NCBI RefSeq assembly: GCF_020080835.1
Contig: NC_058163.1
Span: 1,394,818 to 1,458,817 of the forward strand
From: Cotesia glomerata
Taxonomy: Eukaryota; Arthropoda; Insecta; Hymenoptera; Braconidae
Direction of reading: 5' to 3'
DNA length: 64,000 nt
Below are positions 53,893 through 64,000 of this stretch, piece by piece. The position numbers and the translations under genes are program-made. Below the pieces are notes generated by a model that was not told the DNA's origin, searched no databases, and saw nothing but the letters and a program-made list of their open reading frames with translations. Each line of letters begins with the position of its first letter. Within the stretch, counting starts at the first letter, position 1.

Positions 53893-56800
53893 ATGACAGC
53901 TTGTATAAAAAATTTGTCATACTTAAAATTAAAGTCAATATTGACATCTTTAAAGCAAGTGCCACCACAAATAAGAAACCTGTCAGCTGTAAGTACACGT
54001 GCCAAATGTCTAACACTGAAATTAGCAGACACTTGACAATTTTTTAATTTTTTTACAATTTTCACATGTCAATTGTTTTTTTAATATTATTTTTTTTTGC
54101 ACTAGGGTAAGTGTGGGTATTACTGCAGTTTTTTTCGTAAGTCTCACTTCGAAAGCATTTTTATAAAATTTTCTCAAGATAATAATAACTTTTTTTTTTT
54201 AAACAAAAGTTTGACTTATTATTAACCCAAAATAAAATCAACAATGAGAGAAACAAATATTTTCGTTAAATAATAAACATTTAAAAAGAAGTCTAAATGT
54301 AAGTATTACTGCAGGTCTTAAAGTAGCTTGCTCCTATTACTGCGTGTCCATTACTGCAACTGATCCAGTTACTGCGTACCTATTACTGCAGAACGGCTAT
54401 ATTTTAGGATTTACTTAAAAATGAAGAAAAAATTATCAAAAAGAAAATTTATTAGTTTAATGTAATAACAAAAATTCTTCATAATCTAAATAATAAGTAA
54501 CACAGCCTTAACGTATTATTAATTGACCAGAATTCCTAAATTTTAATTGATGTAATCTTACAATCTACTGATTATTGCTTTCCTGGACTTGCCTCGACTT
54601 CTTATTTTTTTGTTTATTAACTTTTGATTTTTTATTAATTCTATCCATAGTTTATTTTTCACCTTGAGACAACTTGATTCACGCACTTATTTAGAGATTA
54701 GAATAGCCGTGTTTACGTCCGCAGTAATAGGTACAGACATATACAAATAGAGGCGCTTCTATTACTGCAGTCGACTGAGAAAATTGCAGTAATACACGCA
54801 CATGCGGTTTTTCGGTACCAATTACTGCATGCTTAATTAAATAAATTTTACTGATCAAAATGTAATTTTTATTTATTATTTGATTCTAAAAAGGGTTATC
54901 TAACTTCTAAATGTAAAAAATATATTAATTAGGTCATTTATATAAAGAAAAAGACTTTTTACGACCACCTCTTTTTACACTGAAACTCTAAAAAAGATAA
55001 AATTATTCACTTCTCTAACTACTTAATGTTTATTAATCAATAACAAATTGAATAATTGTCATACTTATAAAACAACTATGCAGTTATTTTCCGGAAGGTT
55101 TAAATTAACAGAAATAATTTTTTTTTAATCAAAAAAGTCATAACCCATTTATTGATAATTAAAAGAAGAAAATCTGCAGTAATACCTACACCTGCAGTAA
55201 TACCCACACTTACCCTAATTTATTTCATAAAAAAATTCTAAAAATTATTAAATATCTGTTAGTTTAATTTTTATTTATTTTTCTTGAAAAATAAACAAGG
55301 TGTAAAAAATAATTTTTCTGCCCTCCAGGCGGAAAGTGGCAACTTTCGGCCCGCTGCGCTAAACGAAATTACCGCTTTCCGCCTCTGTCGGACAGAAAAA
55401 TAGTATACAAACCTATGGCAGGAAAATAATAAATATCTCAGATCACATATATGTCGACCTCGGCTTCGCCTCGGGCAACATATATGTGTTCTGGAGACAT
55501 TTCTCATTTTCTTGCCACAGGTGTGTAATATACTATTATTTATAATTTTTGAGAAATCTCGGAAATATATTTTTTAAATAATTTTTTTTGTGATAAATTA
55601 ATTTGTTAAAAAATTATTAGATGTCTTTCAATTTAAGTATCATTAAACTGTTTATCTATAATGAAAATTAAGTAAGCCGACATCTAAAAATTTTTAGAAT
55701 TTTTTTGTATTGAAAAAATTATTATAAAAAAATAAAAGAAAAATTTCATTTGTAAAAAACTTGAAAAACTGAAAGTGCAATTTTTTTTAAATATTTTTTT
55801 GTTATAATTTAATTATTGAAAAAAAAATTAAAAAATTAAAAACGTCGGCTAACTTTATTATTATTTATCTAAATATTTTTCTAGTAGAATCTTTTTTAAT
55901 CACTTTGAGCCATTTCGAATCTTTTCAAATTTGTTTTTTTTAATCAGGTACCTTCACTGGAATTAAATCACACTGACCCTGTAAAGCCCGTCACTACTGA
56001 CATAAACCTGGTCGAGTACCCGGAGATTGATGAGGATGAATATTTATCTGATAAAGTAGTCTCCAAGATGATGATCCCCCGTGCGTTGGACCCTAGTACA
56101 GAAGACTTGTCTTACTTGGCACCGGAGCTCAAGCCGACGTTCAATTTCGCGGCTTACGCGAACCAGTCGCCGACTATTCAAGAGCTTGTTAAGCTCGGGG
56201 TCCAGCTGTGGCGGATAGAAGCTAACCAGGAGAGCATGGCGTGTATTTTAAAGAGAAATTTTGAGGATATGAAGCCTTATATTCAGTTCTTGCACGACTG
56301 CGGAGTTCCTCCGGAAGAAATTGGCAGGTAGATAATTTTAATAACTTTTTTTTAATAAATAAAATTAGATAAAAAAATTGACATGTAGAAATTTTATGCA
56401 ATTTTTTAAAAATAATTTTTTTAAACAAATTTTTTTGTTAAAAAAAATTAAAAAACTGTCAAGTGACTGCTAAATTAATTTAGCATTTATTTAATCATTA
56501 AAAAAAAATTTATAACAAATAAACTGACAAAAAAAATTGACAAATTTTAAAAAATAAAAAATGCAATTTTTAAATAAAATTAAAAACTGTCAAGTGACTG
56601 CTAAATTAATTTAGCATTTATTTAATCATTAAAAAAAAATTTATAACAAATAAACTGACAAAAAAAATTGACAAATTTTAAAAAATAAAAAATGCAATTT
56701 TTTTAAAATAATTTTTTTGTAAAAAAAAATTAAAAAATTGTCGTGAAAGCTAAATTTAATAAAAATTACTTTAGCATTTATTTAATCATTTAAAAAATTT

Positions 56801-59800
56801 TATAACAAATAAATTGTGGCAAAAAAAACTGGCCAAAATTAAAAAAAATGAAATTTTTTTTTAATTATTTTTTTAAACAAATTTTTTTGTTAAAAAAAAT
56901 TAAAAAATTGTCAAGTGACATCTAACTTTAATGACAATACTAAAAATAACAATTTTCGATTTTTTAAATCATTAAAGAACATTTTAAAAAAATTGCACTT
57001 AAAAATAAATATATAAATAAAAATTTCAAAATTTTTTAGTTAAAAAAATTAACAATAATTTTCAGATTCATCACCAAGAATCCAAGAATTTTCGAGCAGG
57101 ATATGGACGACCTCAAGACCCGGATCAGATACCTCAGAGCTCATAATTTTAGCCGGGATAATATTGCAAGGATTGTGACAGCTCATCCGCCATGGCTCAG
57201 CTTTCCTACTAAATTTATTGACAAGAGGCTCGGGTTTTTCCAGAGGGAGTTCAAGCTCACTGGAGAGCAAGTAAGGTTTGTCACCTTGAGGAAGCCCGCT
57301 TTGATCACTTTCAAGGGCCACCAGTTAAGGGAGAATATCTTTTGTGTCAGAGAACAAATGGGATTCTATCCTGGCGAGATGAAGGCTATTTTGTTGAACA
57401 AGCCTGCTGTTTATACAACAGGTAAAATTTTATTTTTTTTAACTTCCCGCTAAGAAAATCGAAGATTTTCAAAAATCGGGAAGTTATAGTTTTTACCCCG
57501 TTTTGCAAAAATCGAGTTTTCATCAGATCTCGACGTTTGAAGGTCACAGGAAGCTTCCCTGACTATCCCCGCGAGGTTGTCACCATGTCTGTGTGTGTGT
57601 GTGTGTGTGTTCAGAACGTACTAAACGGCGTTTTAAAGAGTTCCCTCAAACTTAGATTTCCTGAGAATTTGAACCGATTCGGACCGATAAATTTTGAAAA
57701 ATCTCAAAAAAAATAAGAAAAAAATCATTTTTGAAAGTGGTTTTTTTGGAATAATTTTTAAACGGCTCTATCGATCAACCTCAAAAACTAATCCGCACTT
57801 AAGCTTGAAAAACCACGCCGATCGTCGCTAATCCGGTCAAAATCGGTTGATTCGTTCGAGAGATATTCTGAGCAAGGTCTCGTGACGTTGTCAAAATTAT
57901 CTGGCAACGCAGGTAAGCTCAAAGATTCGGGGACTAGACTAGACAGACGAACGAACGAGACTCTTGTAAAGGGGGATAAGTGTTATGGCTCAAACAGGTC
58001 TTACGGCTGTACCTCCCCGCATGGGCCCCGCTGGTAACTGGTCGGGTTGTCATTATATTACCGATCAGGCTAACGCAGTCGTTGAATGGGTTGATACAGT
58101 TAACTGAGTACGAGGACAGATTGACATTAAATTCAACTCAATTCACATCTGTCCTATGATAGCGTAAATGCTTGAGGGCAGGGTTTTTCCTTGCCGGCAA
58201 ACTTGGCTGTGTATTTCCTATGTGAGGGTAGGATAGATATACGTCCGTGTATAGCTCTTTTGAGCCCAGGAAACGGCCTCTTCGGAGGTAGGCGAAAGCC
58301 TCGCCATATATTCTCGTTCGAGAGATATCGTGAACGAAAGAAAACCGAAAAAAGTGTTTTTTTGACATAACTTCGTCATTTCTTCTCGGATCGTTTTTGA
58401 TGATATAGAATAATTTCAGAGCTTAAAAACCGCGTCGATCGCCGCCAAAAACGTGGAAGTCGGTTGATTGGTTCTAGAGATATCCTCGATAAAATATTTG
58501 GAAGCAAGTGTTTTTTTAACATAACTCTGACATTTTTTGGAATAACTTTTATACGGCTGCACTGATCGATTTCAAAAACTAATCAGCTATTAGCATGAAA
58601 AAATTACGTCGATCGCCGTCAAGCCGGTCAAAATTGGTCAATTCGTTCAAGAAATATCATAAACGAAAGAAAACCAAAAATAGTATATTACACACCTAGG
58701 GAAGTAAAGTAAGAAATGTCTCAGATCACATGTAATTGTTGGCCGAGGCGAAGCCGAGGTCAACAAACATGTGATCTGAGGCTTTCTTATTTACTTCCCG
58801 TGGAGTGTATACTATTTTTTTGTCCGACGAAGGCGGAAAGCGGCAACTTAGTTTAGCGCAGCGGGACGAAAGTTGTCACTTTCCGCCCGGAGGGCAAAAA
58901 AAGTGTTTTTTTTTGGAATTACTTCAAATTTCCTAGTTTTATCAATTCAAACTTAAAGATTCTTCGTGAAACTAAAAAAATTACGTCAAATACTGCCAAC
59001 CGCGTGAAAATCGGTTGATTCATTCAAAAGTTATTACGGTTTAAAAATTTAAAAAATATTGTTCTATGATACTTCTATCAGAATTTTGAGCTCGAAGAGC
59101 TCAAAAACATGATTAGTGCAGTTTTATGCACCTAGGTATGGAATTAGCGGGAAGTTGCACGGATGGCCTTCAGGATCTACCGTTTTTCTAATTTTTTTTT
59201 ATTATATTTAAGTATGAAAATTAAATTATCTGACTGGAAAATTTTTGTAAATTTTTTTGTTAAAAAAAATTATTTAAAAAAAAATTTTGATACGAAGAAA
59301 ATTGAAAAATTCTAAATGAAATTAAAAAAAAATTTTTTCTACTAATTTAAAAAATCAAAAATTGTCAAATTTCTGTTAATTTTAGTATTGTCATTAAAGT
59401 TAGCAGTCACTTGATAATTTTTTTTAATGAAAAAATTTGTTCTAAAAAATTGCATTTTTTATTTTTAAAAAATTTTTTTGTCACTATTTGTTATAAAATT
59501 CTTTATAATTATTAAATATATGCCAAATTAATTTTAATTTACGTAGTAATAATTAAAAATTCTTTTTTATTTTTTCAGAACGAAGACTTACATTGCCAAA
59601 CTTCGAGTATGTCCACAATGAAATGATGATCTCCCATGACATCATCGCACAGATGCCAATAATCCTAAGAACTACTGTAGATAGAATCAAAAGTCGACAT
59701 TTATTCCTCAAAGCGCTTAAACGTGACCAGTATGACCCGACAAAACCACTTTATGTATCGCTTGATGATATTGCTAGTCCTACGGACTATGTTTTTTGTT

Positions 59801-59856
59801 ATAAATCTGCTAGAGCTTCTATTGAACTCTATGATATGTTTTTAAGATCTTTATAA
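53893..59856 (+). CDS. mTerf3: mTERF3, mitochondrial transcription/ribosome assembly factor (369 aa)
   Basis: A member of the mTERF family; MTERF3 represses mitochondrial transcription in mammals and supports mitoribosome biogenesis in mammals and flies. Four coding exons in phase: 53893-53988, 55948-56327, 57066-57421, 59579-59856. Exon 1 encodes MTACIKNLSYLKLKSILTSL, which is basic, Ser/Thr-rich and without acidic residues, as expected of a mitochondrial presequence. Leucine-rich mTERF repeats follow from about residue 100 to 360: IQELVKLGVQLWRIE, PYIQFLHDCGVPPEEIG, FITKNPRIFE, RIRYLRAHNFSRDNIARIV and LGFFQREFKLTGEQVRFV. It ends in ELYDMFLRSL. Somewhat shorter than human MTERF3 (417). Each of the three introns holds mobile DNA; that in intron 3 starts 20 bases after the donor. 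Confidence 0.93.
54105..55215. mobile_element. 1.1-kb TIR element with iterated TTACTGC motif, in mTERF3 intron 1
   Basis: A near-identical copy of 40043-41154, in the same orientation, flanked by TA (54103-54104, 55216-55217). It is inserted in an older TTAGCAGACACTTGAC-type element, whose uninterrupted form (GCATAATTTATTTGTT elsewhere in the window) confirms that TA was the target. Confidence 0.85.
55318..55540. repeat. ~220-bp GC-rich two-hairpin element
   Basis: A complete copy in mTERF3 intron 1, running from CTGCCCTCCAGGCGGAAAG to GTGTGTAATATACTATT. The central hairpin is AGATCACATATATGTCGACC with CTCGGCTTCGCCTCGGG. Its G+C content stands out sharply from the intron. Confidence 0.75.
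55650..55860. repeat. GTTAGCCGAC-type inverted-repeat element in mTERF3 intron 1
   Basis: It runs from AAGTAAGCCGACATCTAAAA to AAAAACGTCGGCTAACTTTA. AT-rich, non-coding, about 100 bases before the exon at 55948. Confidence 0.7.
56450..56925. repeat. Tandem duplication of a GTCAAGTGACTGC-type element in mTERF3 intron 2
   Basis: A 131-base segment starting AAAACTGTCAAGTGACTGC is repeated almost exactly (about 56454-56584, then 56585-56715), followed by a third, diverged copy to about 56925. The exactness points to a recent local duplication. Confidence 0.75.
57867..58313 (-). mobile_element. 447-bp insertion with 15-bp target duplication, retroposon-like
   Basis: The direct repeat TCGTTCGAGAGATAT flanks it (57852-57866, 58314-58328). 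The insert is richer in G+C than all around (CTCCCCGCATGGGCCCCGC near 58012). On the minus strand its right half has an open frame (RIYGEAFAYLRRGRFLGSKE and on to HRTDVN) of unknown family, which could be the end of a LINE coding region followed by a 3' UTR. The duplication length fits target-primed retroposition; no poly(A) tail is seen. Confidence 0.55.
58681..58900. repeat. ~220-bp GC-rich two-hairpin element
   Basis: Complete copy, reverse of that at 55318. It runs from TAGTATATTACACACCTAGG to CCGCCCGGAGGGCAAAAAAA. The hairpin TCAGATCACATGTAATTG...CAACAAACATGTGATCTGA encloses GGCCGAGGCGAAGCCGAGG. It shows the uninterrupted form of the site where the fold-back element landed at 25062. Confidence 0.75.
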
Positions 59857-60731
59857 ATTTCCAAAGAATTTAAAATGTAATCATTAATTTTTATAATACT
59901 TAAGTCAGCTGATTAATAATTTTTTTCAGCTTTAATTTTTAATTTAAAATTTATTATAAATAAAAAAATTTGTCTAATGATTTATTTAAAAAATTTTATT
60001 AAATTTTTAATTTAATTTAATTTAAATGACATTAAATTTAGCTATCATTTAACAATTTTTATAATTTTCCTTAATAAATAAATTATAGCAAAAAAAAATT
60101 ATTAAAAAAATGCAGTTGTAGAAATTTTAATAAAATAAAAATGCAATTTTTTTTAAATAATTTTTTCGAACAAATTTTTATCAAAAATTGTCAAGTAACA
60201 GCTAAATTAAATGTCATTTAATTGAATTTAAATTAAATTTTAAAAAATTTTTTATTTTGTTAGAGATTTTTTTCTGAAATAATTATTATTATTATTTTAT
60301 TTTTATTAATTAATTAAATTAAAATTAAAAAAAATTTGAAATTTAAATTTTCCCGCTAAAATATAAAAATTAATTTTGGCGCCCTCTGTACTTTAAATAT
60401 GGCGTCTGAATAAATAACGTTTGGCGGTCGTCAGAGTTTGTCAATAAAAATAAAGAAACAAATTAAATAAATTAAATTTAAAAAATAAAAAAAAGTTTAT
60501 GAATAAAACAATATGTAATTCATAATTAGTAATTTGTTTTAATTAACAAACAATAATGTACTCGTAATAATCAGTGAGAGTAAAAAACCAAGTGAACTAC
60601 AAAACTAACCTAAAAACTAAATCGGCTTTTAAAAACAGAGACTAAAATAATAAAATTAATTAATTTAATTTAATTAGATAAATAAATATATTTTTTTTAT
60701 AAATAAACAATCTAAATATTAAGTGAAAAAA
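59857..60731. promoter_or_regulatory. mTERF3-Tbp intergenic region with probable Tbp promoter
   Basis: AT-rich inverted repeats (TTTAGCTATCATTTAAC ... GTCAAGTAACAGCTAAA, about 60030-60210) are followed from about 60350 by less repetitive sequence (GGCGCCCTCTGTACTTTAAA, ACGTTTGGCGGTCGTCAGAG) that probably holds the Tbp promoter and 5' UTR. An ATG at about 60402 opens only four codons. Confidence 0.4.
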
Positions 60732-61440
60732 ATGGATCAAATGCTACCAAGTCCAGGGTTCTCGATCCCCAGCATCGGGACACCTTTGCACCAGCTAGAG
60801 GAAGACCAGCAGATTCTTCCAAACGCACTCCAGCAGCAGCAGCAGCCGTCTTCGTCACAGCAGTCACAGTACCCGCTGCAGCAGCTTCACTCGATGAGTC
60901 CCAACCTAGGGAGCGGGATGTTCCCAATGTCTACTCCGCAGAAGACGATGCATACTTATGCGCCTACTCCAGCGTTCGCTACTCCTCAGAGTATGATGAC
61001 ACCCCAGACTCCAGTGAGTATTAATGACATTAAAGTTATTTTTTAATTTTTTTTTAACAAATAAATTTATTCAAAAAATAATTTTTAAAAAAATTGAATT
61101 TTTAATTTTTGAAAATTTTTCCATGTCAATATTTTTTATAATTTTTTTTTCCATAATTTATTTGTTAAAAAAATTACTAAATATTTGCTAAATTAATTTT
61201 CATGAGTATTTTTTTAATTTAATTATTTATAATTTATTTAATAAAATTAATTATTCAATTTTTAAATTTTTAGCAACACATGATGTCGCCAGCAGTGCAA
61301 CCGGCGAGTCATCTAGCTCCTACTGGATCTCCAGCTCCAGGAATAGGCTCTACTGGACCCATGACTCCTGGATCAGCTATGACTCCAGGGTCTGCTGTTA
61401 ATCCAGCGTCAGCTGATCCAGGAATTTTACCACAATTACA
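60732..61440 (+). CDS. Tbp: TATA-binding protein, N-terminal exons (149 residues, partial)
   Basis: A general transcription factor, the DNA-binding subunit of TFIID, also used by RNA polymerases I and III. Two coding exons in phase: 60732-61013 and 61274-61440. The start MDQMLPSPGFSIPSIGTPLH is the conserved TBP N-terminus. It is followed by a short Gln run (LQQQQQPSSSQQSQ), Met/Pro/Thr-rich sequence (TPQSMMTPQTP) and PGS-type repeats (GPMTPGSAMTPGSAV), ending in DPGILPQLQ at a donor CA|GTTAGT. In other animals LQNIVSTVNL, the start of the saddle-shaped core, comes next. No such exon is found in 61441-64000, so the core must lie right of the window. The Gln run is short compared with fly and human. 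Confidence 0.93.
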
Positions 61441-61480
61441 GTTAGTATTTTATATTTTTTTTTTTTGACAGTTGATTTTT

Positions 61481-62348
61481 AACTTCCCGCTAAGAAAATC
61501 GAAGATTTTAAAAAATCGGGAAGTTATTGTTTTCACCCCGTTTTGCAAAAATCGAGTTTTCATCAGATCTCGACGTTTGAAGGTCACAGGAAGCTTCCCT
61601 GACTATCCCCGCAAGGTTGTCACGATGTGTGTGTGTGTGTGTGTGTGTGTGAGAAAGTATGTGAACCGCTTATAACTTTTGAACGGCTTGACCGATTTCA
61701 TCGCGGTTGGTGCCATTCGAAAGGGCTTGACTAAACTTAGATTTTGAAAACTATTTGGATTGATTCAGATCAATAGATTTTGAGAAATCTTCAAAAAACT
61801 GAAAAAAAAATTTTTTTCAAATGTGGTTTTTTTGGAATAACTTTTAAACGGCTTAAAAGTTCAATTCCAAGAACTAATCAGCTCTTAACTTCAAAAAACC
61901 ACGTCGATCGCCATCAGTCCGGTCAAAATCGGTTGATTCGTTCGAGAGATATCGAGAACGAAAGAAAACCGAAAAAAGTGTTTTTTCGGAATAACTCCAA
62001 AATTCCTAGCGCGATCAATTTAAAATTTAAGATTCTTTGTGAGGCTTAAAAAACTGCGTCGAATGCTTCTAACCGCGTAAAAATCGGTTTATTCATTCAA
62101 AAGTTATTGTGCTTTAAAAATTCAAAAAATAGTATCATCAAATCTCTATCAGACTTTTGAGCTCGAAGAGCTTTAAAGCATAAGAAAGTAATCTCTTTGA
62201 GCTAGGAGAGCTCAAAATAACTCATAAATTGTATTTTTGAGCTCTTCGAGCTCAAAAACGTCAATGGTGCAATTTTAAGCGCCTAAGTATGGAATTAGCG
62301 GGAAGTTGCAGGGATGGCCTTTAGGGTCAACCGTTTTCCTAATTTTTT
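61481..62348 (+). repeat. ~870-bp GAGCTC-hairpin repeat in Tbp intron 2
   Basis: A complete copy, from AACTTCCCGCTAAGAAAATC to AACCGTTTTCCTAATTTT, starting 41 bases after the exon-2 donor. A (GT)n run lies at about 61627-61650. Confidence 0.9.
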
Positions 62349-62398
62349 TTTTTTTTTTTTTAATATGAAATTTTTAATAGAATAATAGAATACTTCTA

Positions 62399-63603
62399 AG
62401 GTAAAAGACCCAATACCGGAACGACGGAGGGTACATGACTGGTTTTTATTACTTAGAAAATATTCAAATGGTTCATTAGTAATAATAATTCATCCAATCA
62501 TATAGAATAAACATGTAGTTACAGGAAAATAATTAAATTTATCAATTGTGTCGAATTTAATATTAAAAAAAACATGTTTTTTGAAAAAGTCTAAAAGACC
62601 CAGTATCGGAACACCTTAAATGCCTAGTCCCAATACCGGAATATGGTTGACCCAATACCGGAACGATAAATAAAACTTATTTTTTTAATCTAATGAGTCC
62701 GCTTTTCGTAAGCTGGATTAATTAAATAATTAATTAACAAATCATAATACTTTATGTGAATTTTTCTGAATTTATTAAACTAATTTATAAAATGTTATCT
62801 TCGACTTAACTTTCGGCATCCTACTACTACCTATAAAAAATTAAGCTGTTAATTCAGAACTCAAATGACATGTATGCATAGTGAAACTAACAATAATTAT
62901 TTAATATTAAAAAATCAAATTTTTACTAAAAATCAAAAAAAAAAAATAAACGATCCGAGGTTATACTTGACGACACTTATGTAAAAAAGAAAATTTTAAA
63001 ACAGAAATTTGCTTTTGTTCTTCAAGTTAAAATTTACGAATATTTGAAACAATTTTTATAATAAAATTACTTTCTGTATTAATTGTTATTTCACAAAAAA
63101 TTTTGTTGTTGTGCTTGTTGTAAACAATCAACACAGTATATATCGTAAATGTCAATAAATAATATCAATATGGCTGACTGTTCCGATACTGGGTATTAGC
63201 TCATTTCGGGTGTACCAATAGACGAACAGTATATTTTAAATAACAATAGGGTCTATTTTGTATTATCAATTAATTGCATCGAATTCTTAGTATTTGTATT
63301 AATACATAAAAAAAAAAATTTTAGTGAAAAGTATTTCCATTAGGTTTCTATGAGCTTAAGATCATCGAGTGATTTCTTAGCAAAACCATTAAGAGACCTT
63401 GATAAGTCAGAAATCTAAGACTAGTGACATCATTAACATTTTTTTTTAATATTTCCAATATAATTTAAAGTTTCATTCATATTTTATTATGTAAAAAAAA
63501 GATTGAGGTTTCTAATAAAGAAAAGTTTGTTTAATTTGATTGAGTACGAGATAAAATATAAAATAATGATTGTCAAATCGTTCCGGTATTGGGTCTTTTA
63601 CCT
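62399..63603. mobile_element. 1.2-kb TIR element with iterated CCCAATACCGGAAC motif
   Basis: Ends AGGTAAAAGACCCAATACCG / CGGTATTGGGTCTTTTACCT, flanked by TA (62397-62398, 63604-63605). The core CCCAATACCGGAA recurs inside at about 62628 and 62650, with variants CCCAGTATCGGAAC at 62598 and GTTCCGATACTGGG at 63180. No coding capacity. It shares the terminal AGGTAAAAG with the end of the element at 3457-4374. Confidence 0.85.
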
Positions 63604-63605
63604 TA

Positions 63606-64000
63606 TTAATAATGGAATTTTAATAGATTAATGGAATTTTTTTATTAAGAAAAAAATTTTAATAATTTAACAAAACTTTTTATTAATTATGAAATTTTCA
63701 TTAATTGTTTAAAATTTCTATTAATAATAGAATTTAAATGGATTAATGGAATTTTTCTATTAATCCATTAAAGTTTTATTGAATTCATAAGAAATTTTAT
63801 TGATAGCAAAATTTTGACGGATTAATACAAATTTCCATTAATAATGGAATTTCAATGGATAAATAAAAATTTATATTATTAATAGAATTTTATTTTATTA
63901 TTAATAGAATTTTATTCTATTATTAATAGAATTTTCTGTTAGCACTAATATTTTAATGGATCAATACAAATTTCCATTAATAATAGAATTCAAATAAATC
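63606..64000. repeat. Short AT-rich tandem-like repeats at the right edge
   Basis: Variants of TTAATAATGGAATTT and TAATGGATTAATGGAATTTT follow each other to the window end. Nothing coding is seen. Confidence 0.6.

Larger units (their letters stand above)
57441..59200 (+). repeat. Diverged ~870-bp GAGCTC-hairpin repeat in mTERF3 intron 3, twice interrupted
   Basis: It starts AACTTCCCGCTAAGAAAATC 20 bases after the exon-3 donor and ends TCTACCGTTTTTCTAATTTT. It is interrupted by a 447-bp insertion (57867-58313) and a ~220-bp GC-rich element (58681-58900). Between them the middle segment appears more than once in diverged form (AACTTTTATACGGCTGCACT near 58544). Confidence 0.75.

Noticed and set aside
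60712..60927. Minus-strand Ala-rich frame over Tbp exon 1
   Set aside because: It is the antisense of the CAG repeat of Tbp.
1..64000. CRISPR array, because of regularly spaced repeats
   Set aside because: The ~245-bp units are inverted repeats without unique spacers, in introns of an animal genome.

Overview
This is a 64-kb piece of AT-rich nuclear genome from an insect. It is most likely a hymenopteran and plausibly a braconid parasitoid wasp. The grounds are animal-type split genes with GT-AG introns, protein sequences of insect type, a single-exon ankyrin gene with a PRANC-like C-terminus (a combination known from parasitoid wasps, poxviruses and Wolbachia), and very heavy loading with short non-autonomous repeats. 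The species call is inference; nothing in the window proves it.

Eight host genes can be reconstructed, six or seven of them exon by exon with consistent splice phases. From left to right they are: (1) maleless/DHX9-type RNA helicase, minus strand, 1357-9295, C-terminal part off the left edge; (2) a MYORG-like family-31 glycosidase, plus strand, 10343-17404, head-to-head with mle; (3) varicose, an MPP2/6-type MAGUK of septate junctions, plus strand, 19751-35231, with an 8.8-kb first large intron full of nested mobile DNA; (4) ERGIC3, plus strand, 36589-45698, with (5) ROMO1 nested antisense in its last intron (39819-41458); (6) an ankyrin/PRANC-like gene, minus strand, 47528-48976; (7) mitochondrial mTERF3, plus strand, 53893-59856; (8) the first two coding exons of TATA-binding protein, plus strand, 60732-61440, with the DNA-binding core off the right edge. 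A transposon-type gene with a cysteine-rich CXC block lies at 25872-26387 inside a fold-back element. The host genes are general cell machinery and show no operon-like or pathway relation to each other.

The rest is repeats. Four kinds dominate. (a) Arrays of a ~245-bp unit that is itself an inverted repeat occur at eight places, seven of them inside introns, and two introns consist of almost nothing else. (b) An ~870-bp repeat rich in GAGCTC hairpins occurs as single copies and as two head-to-tail dimers with the same junction. (c) Several 0.7-1.9-kb terminal-inverted-repeat elements have apparent TA target duplications, and most carry many internal copies of the core motif of their own ends. 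(d) Many ~200-bp AT-rich inverted-repeat elements end in GTTAGCCGACAT or GTTAGCAGTCACTTGAC. At 23931-27465 four different elements are inserted one inside the other.

The items most worth checking are the fold-back element with ~700-bp arms and a CXC gene, the intron-filling palindromic arrays, the shared design of the TA-target elements, the PRANC-like gene, and an unexplained minus-strand exon at 10063-10244 lying between mle and the glycosidase. No CRISPR array, rRNA or intact tRNA gene was seen.
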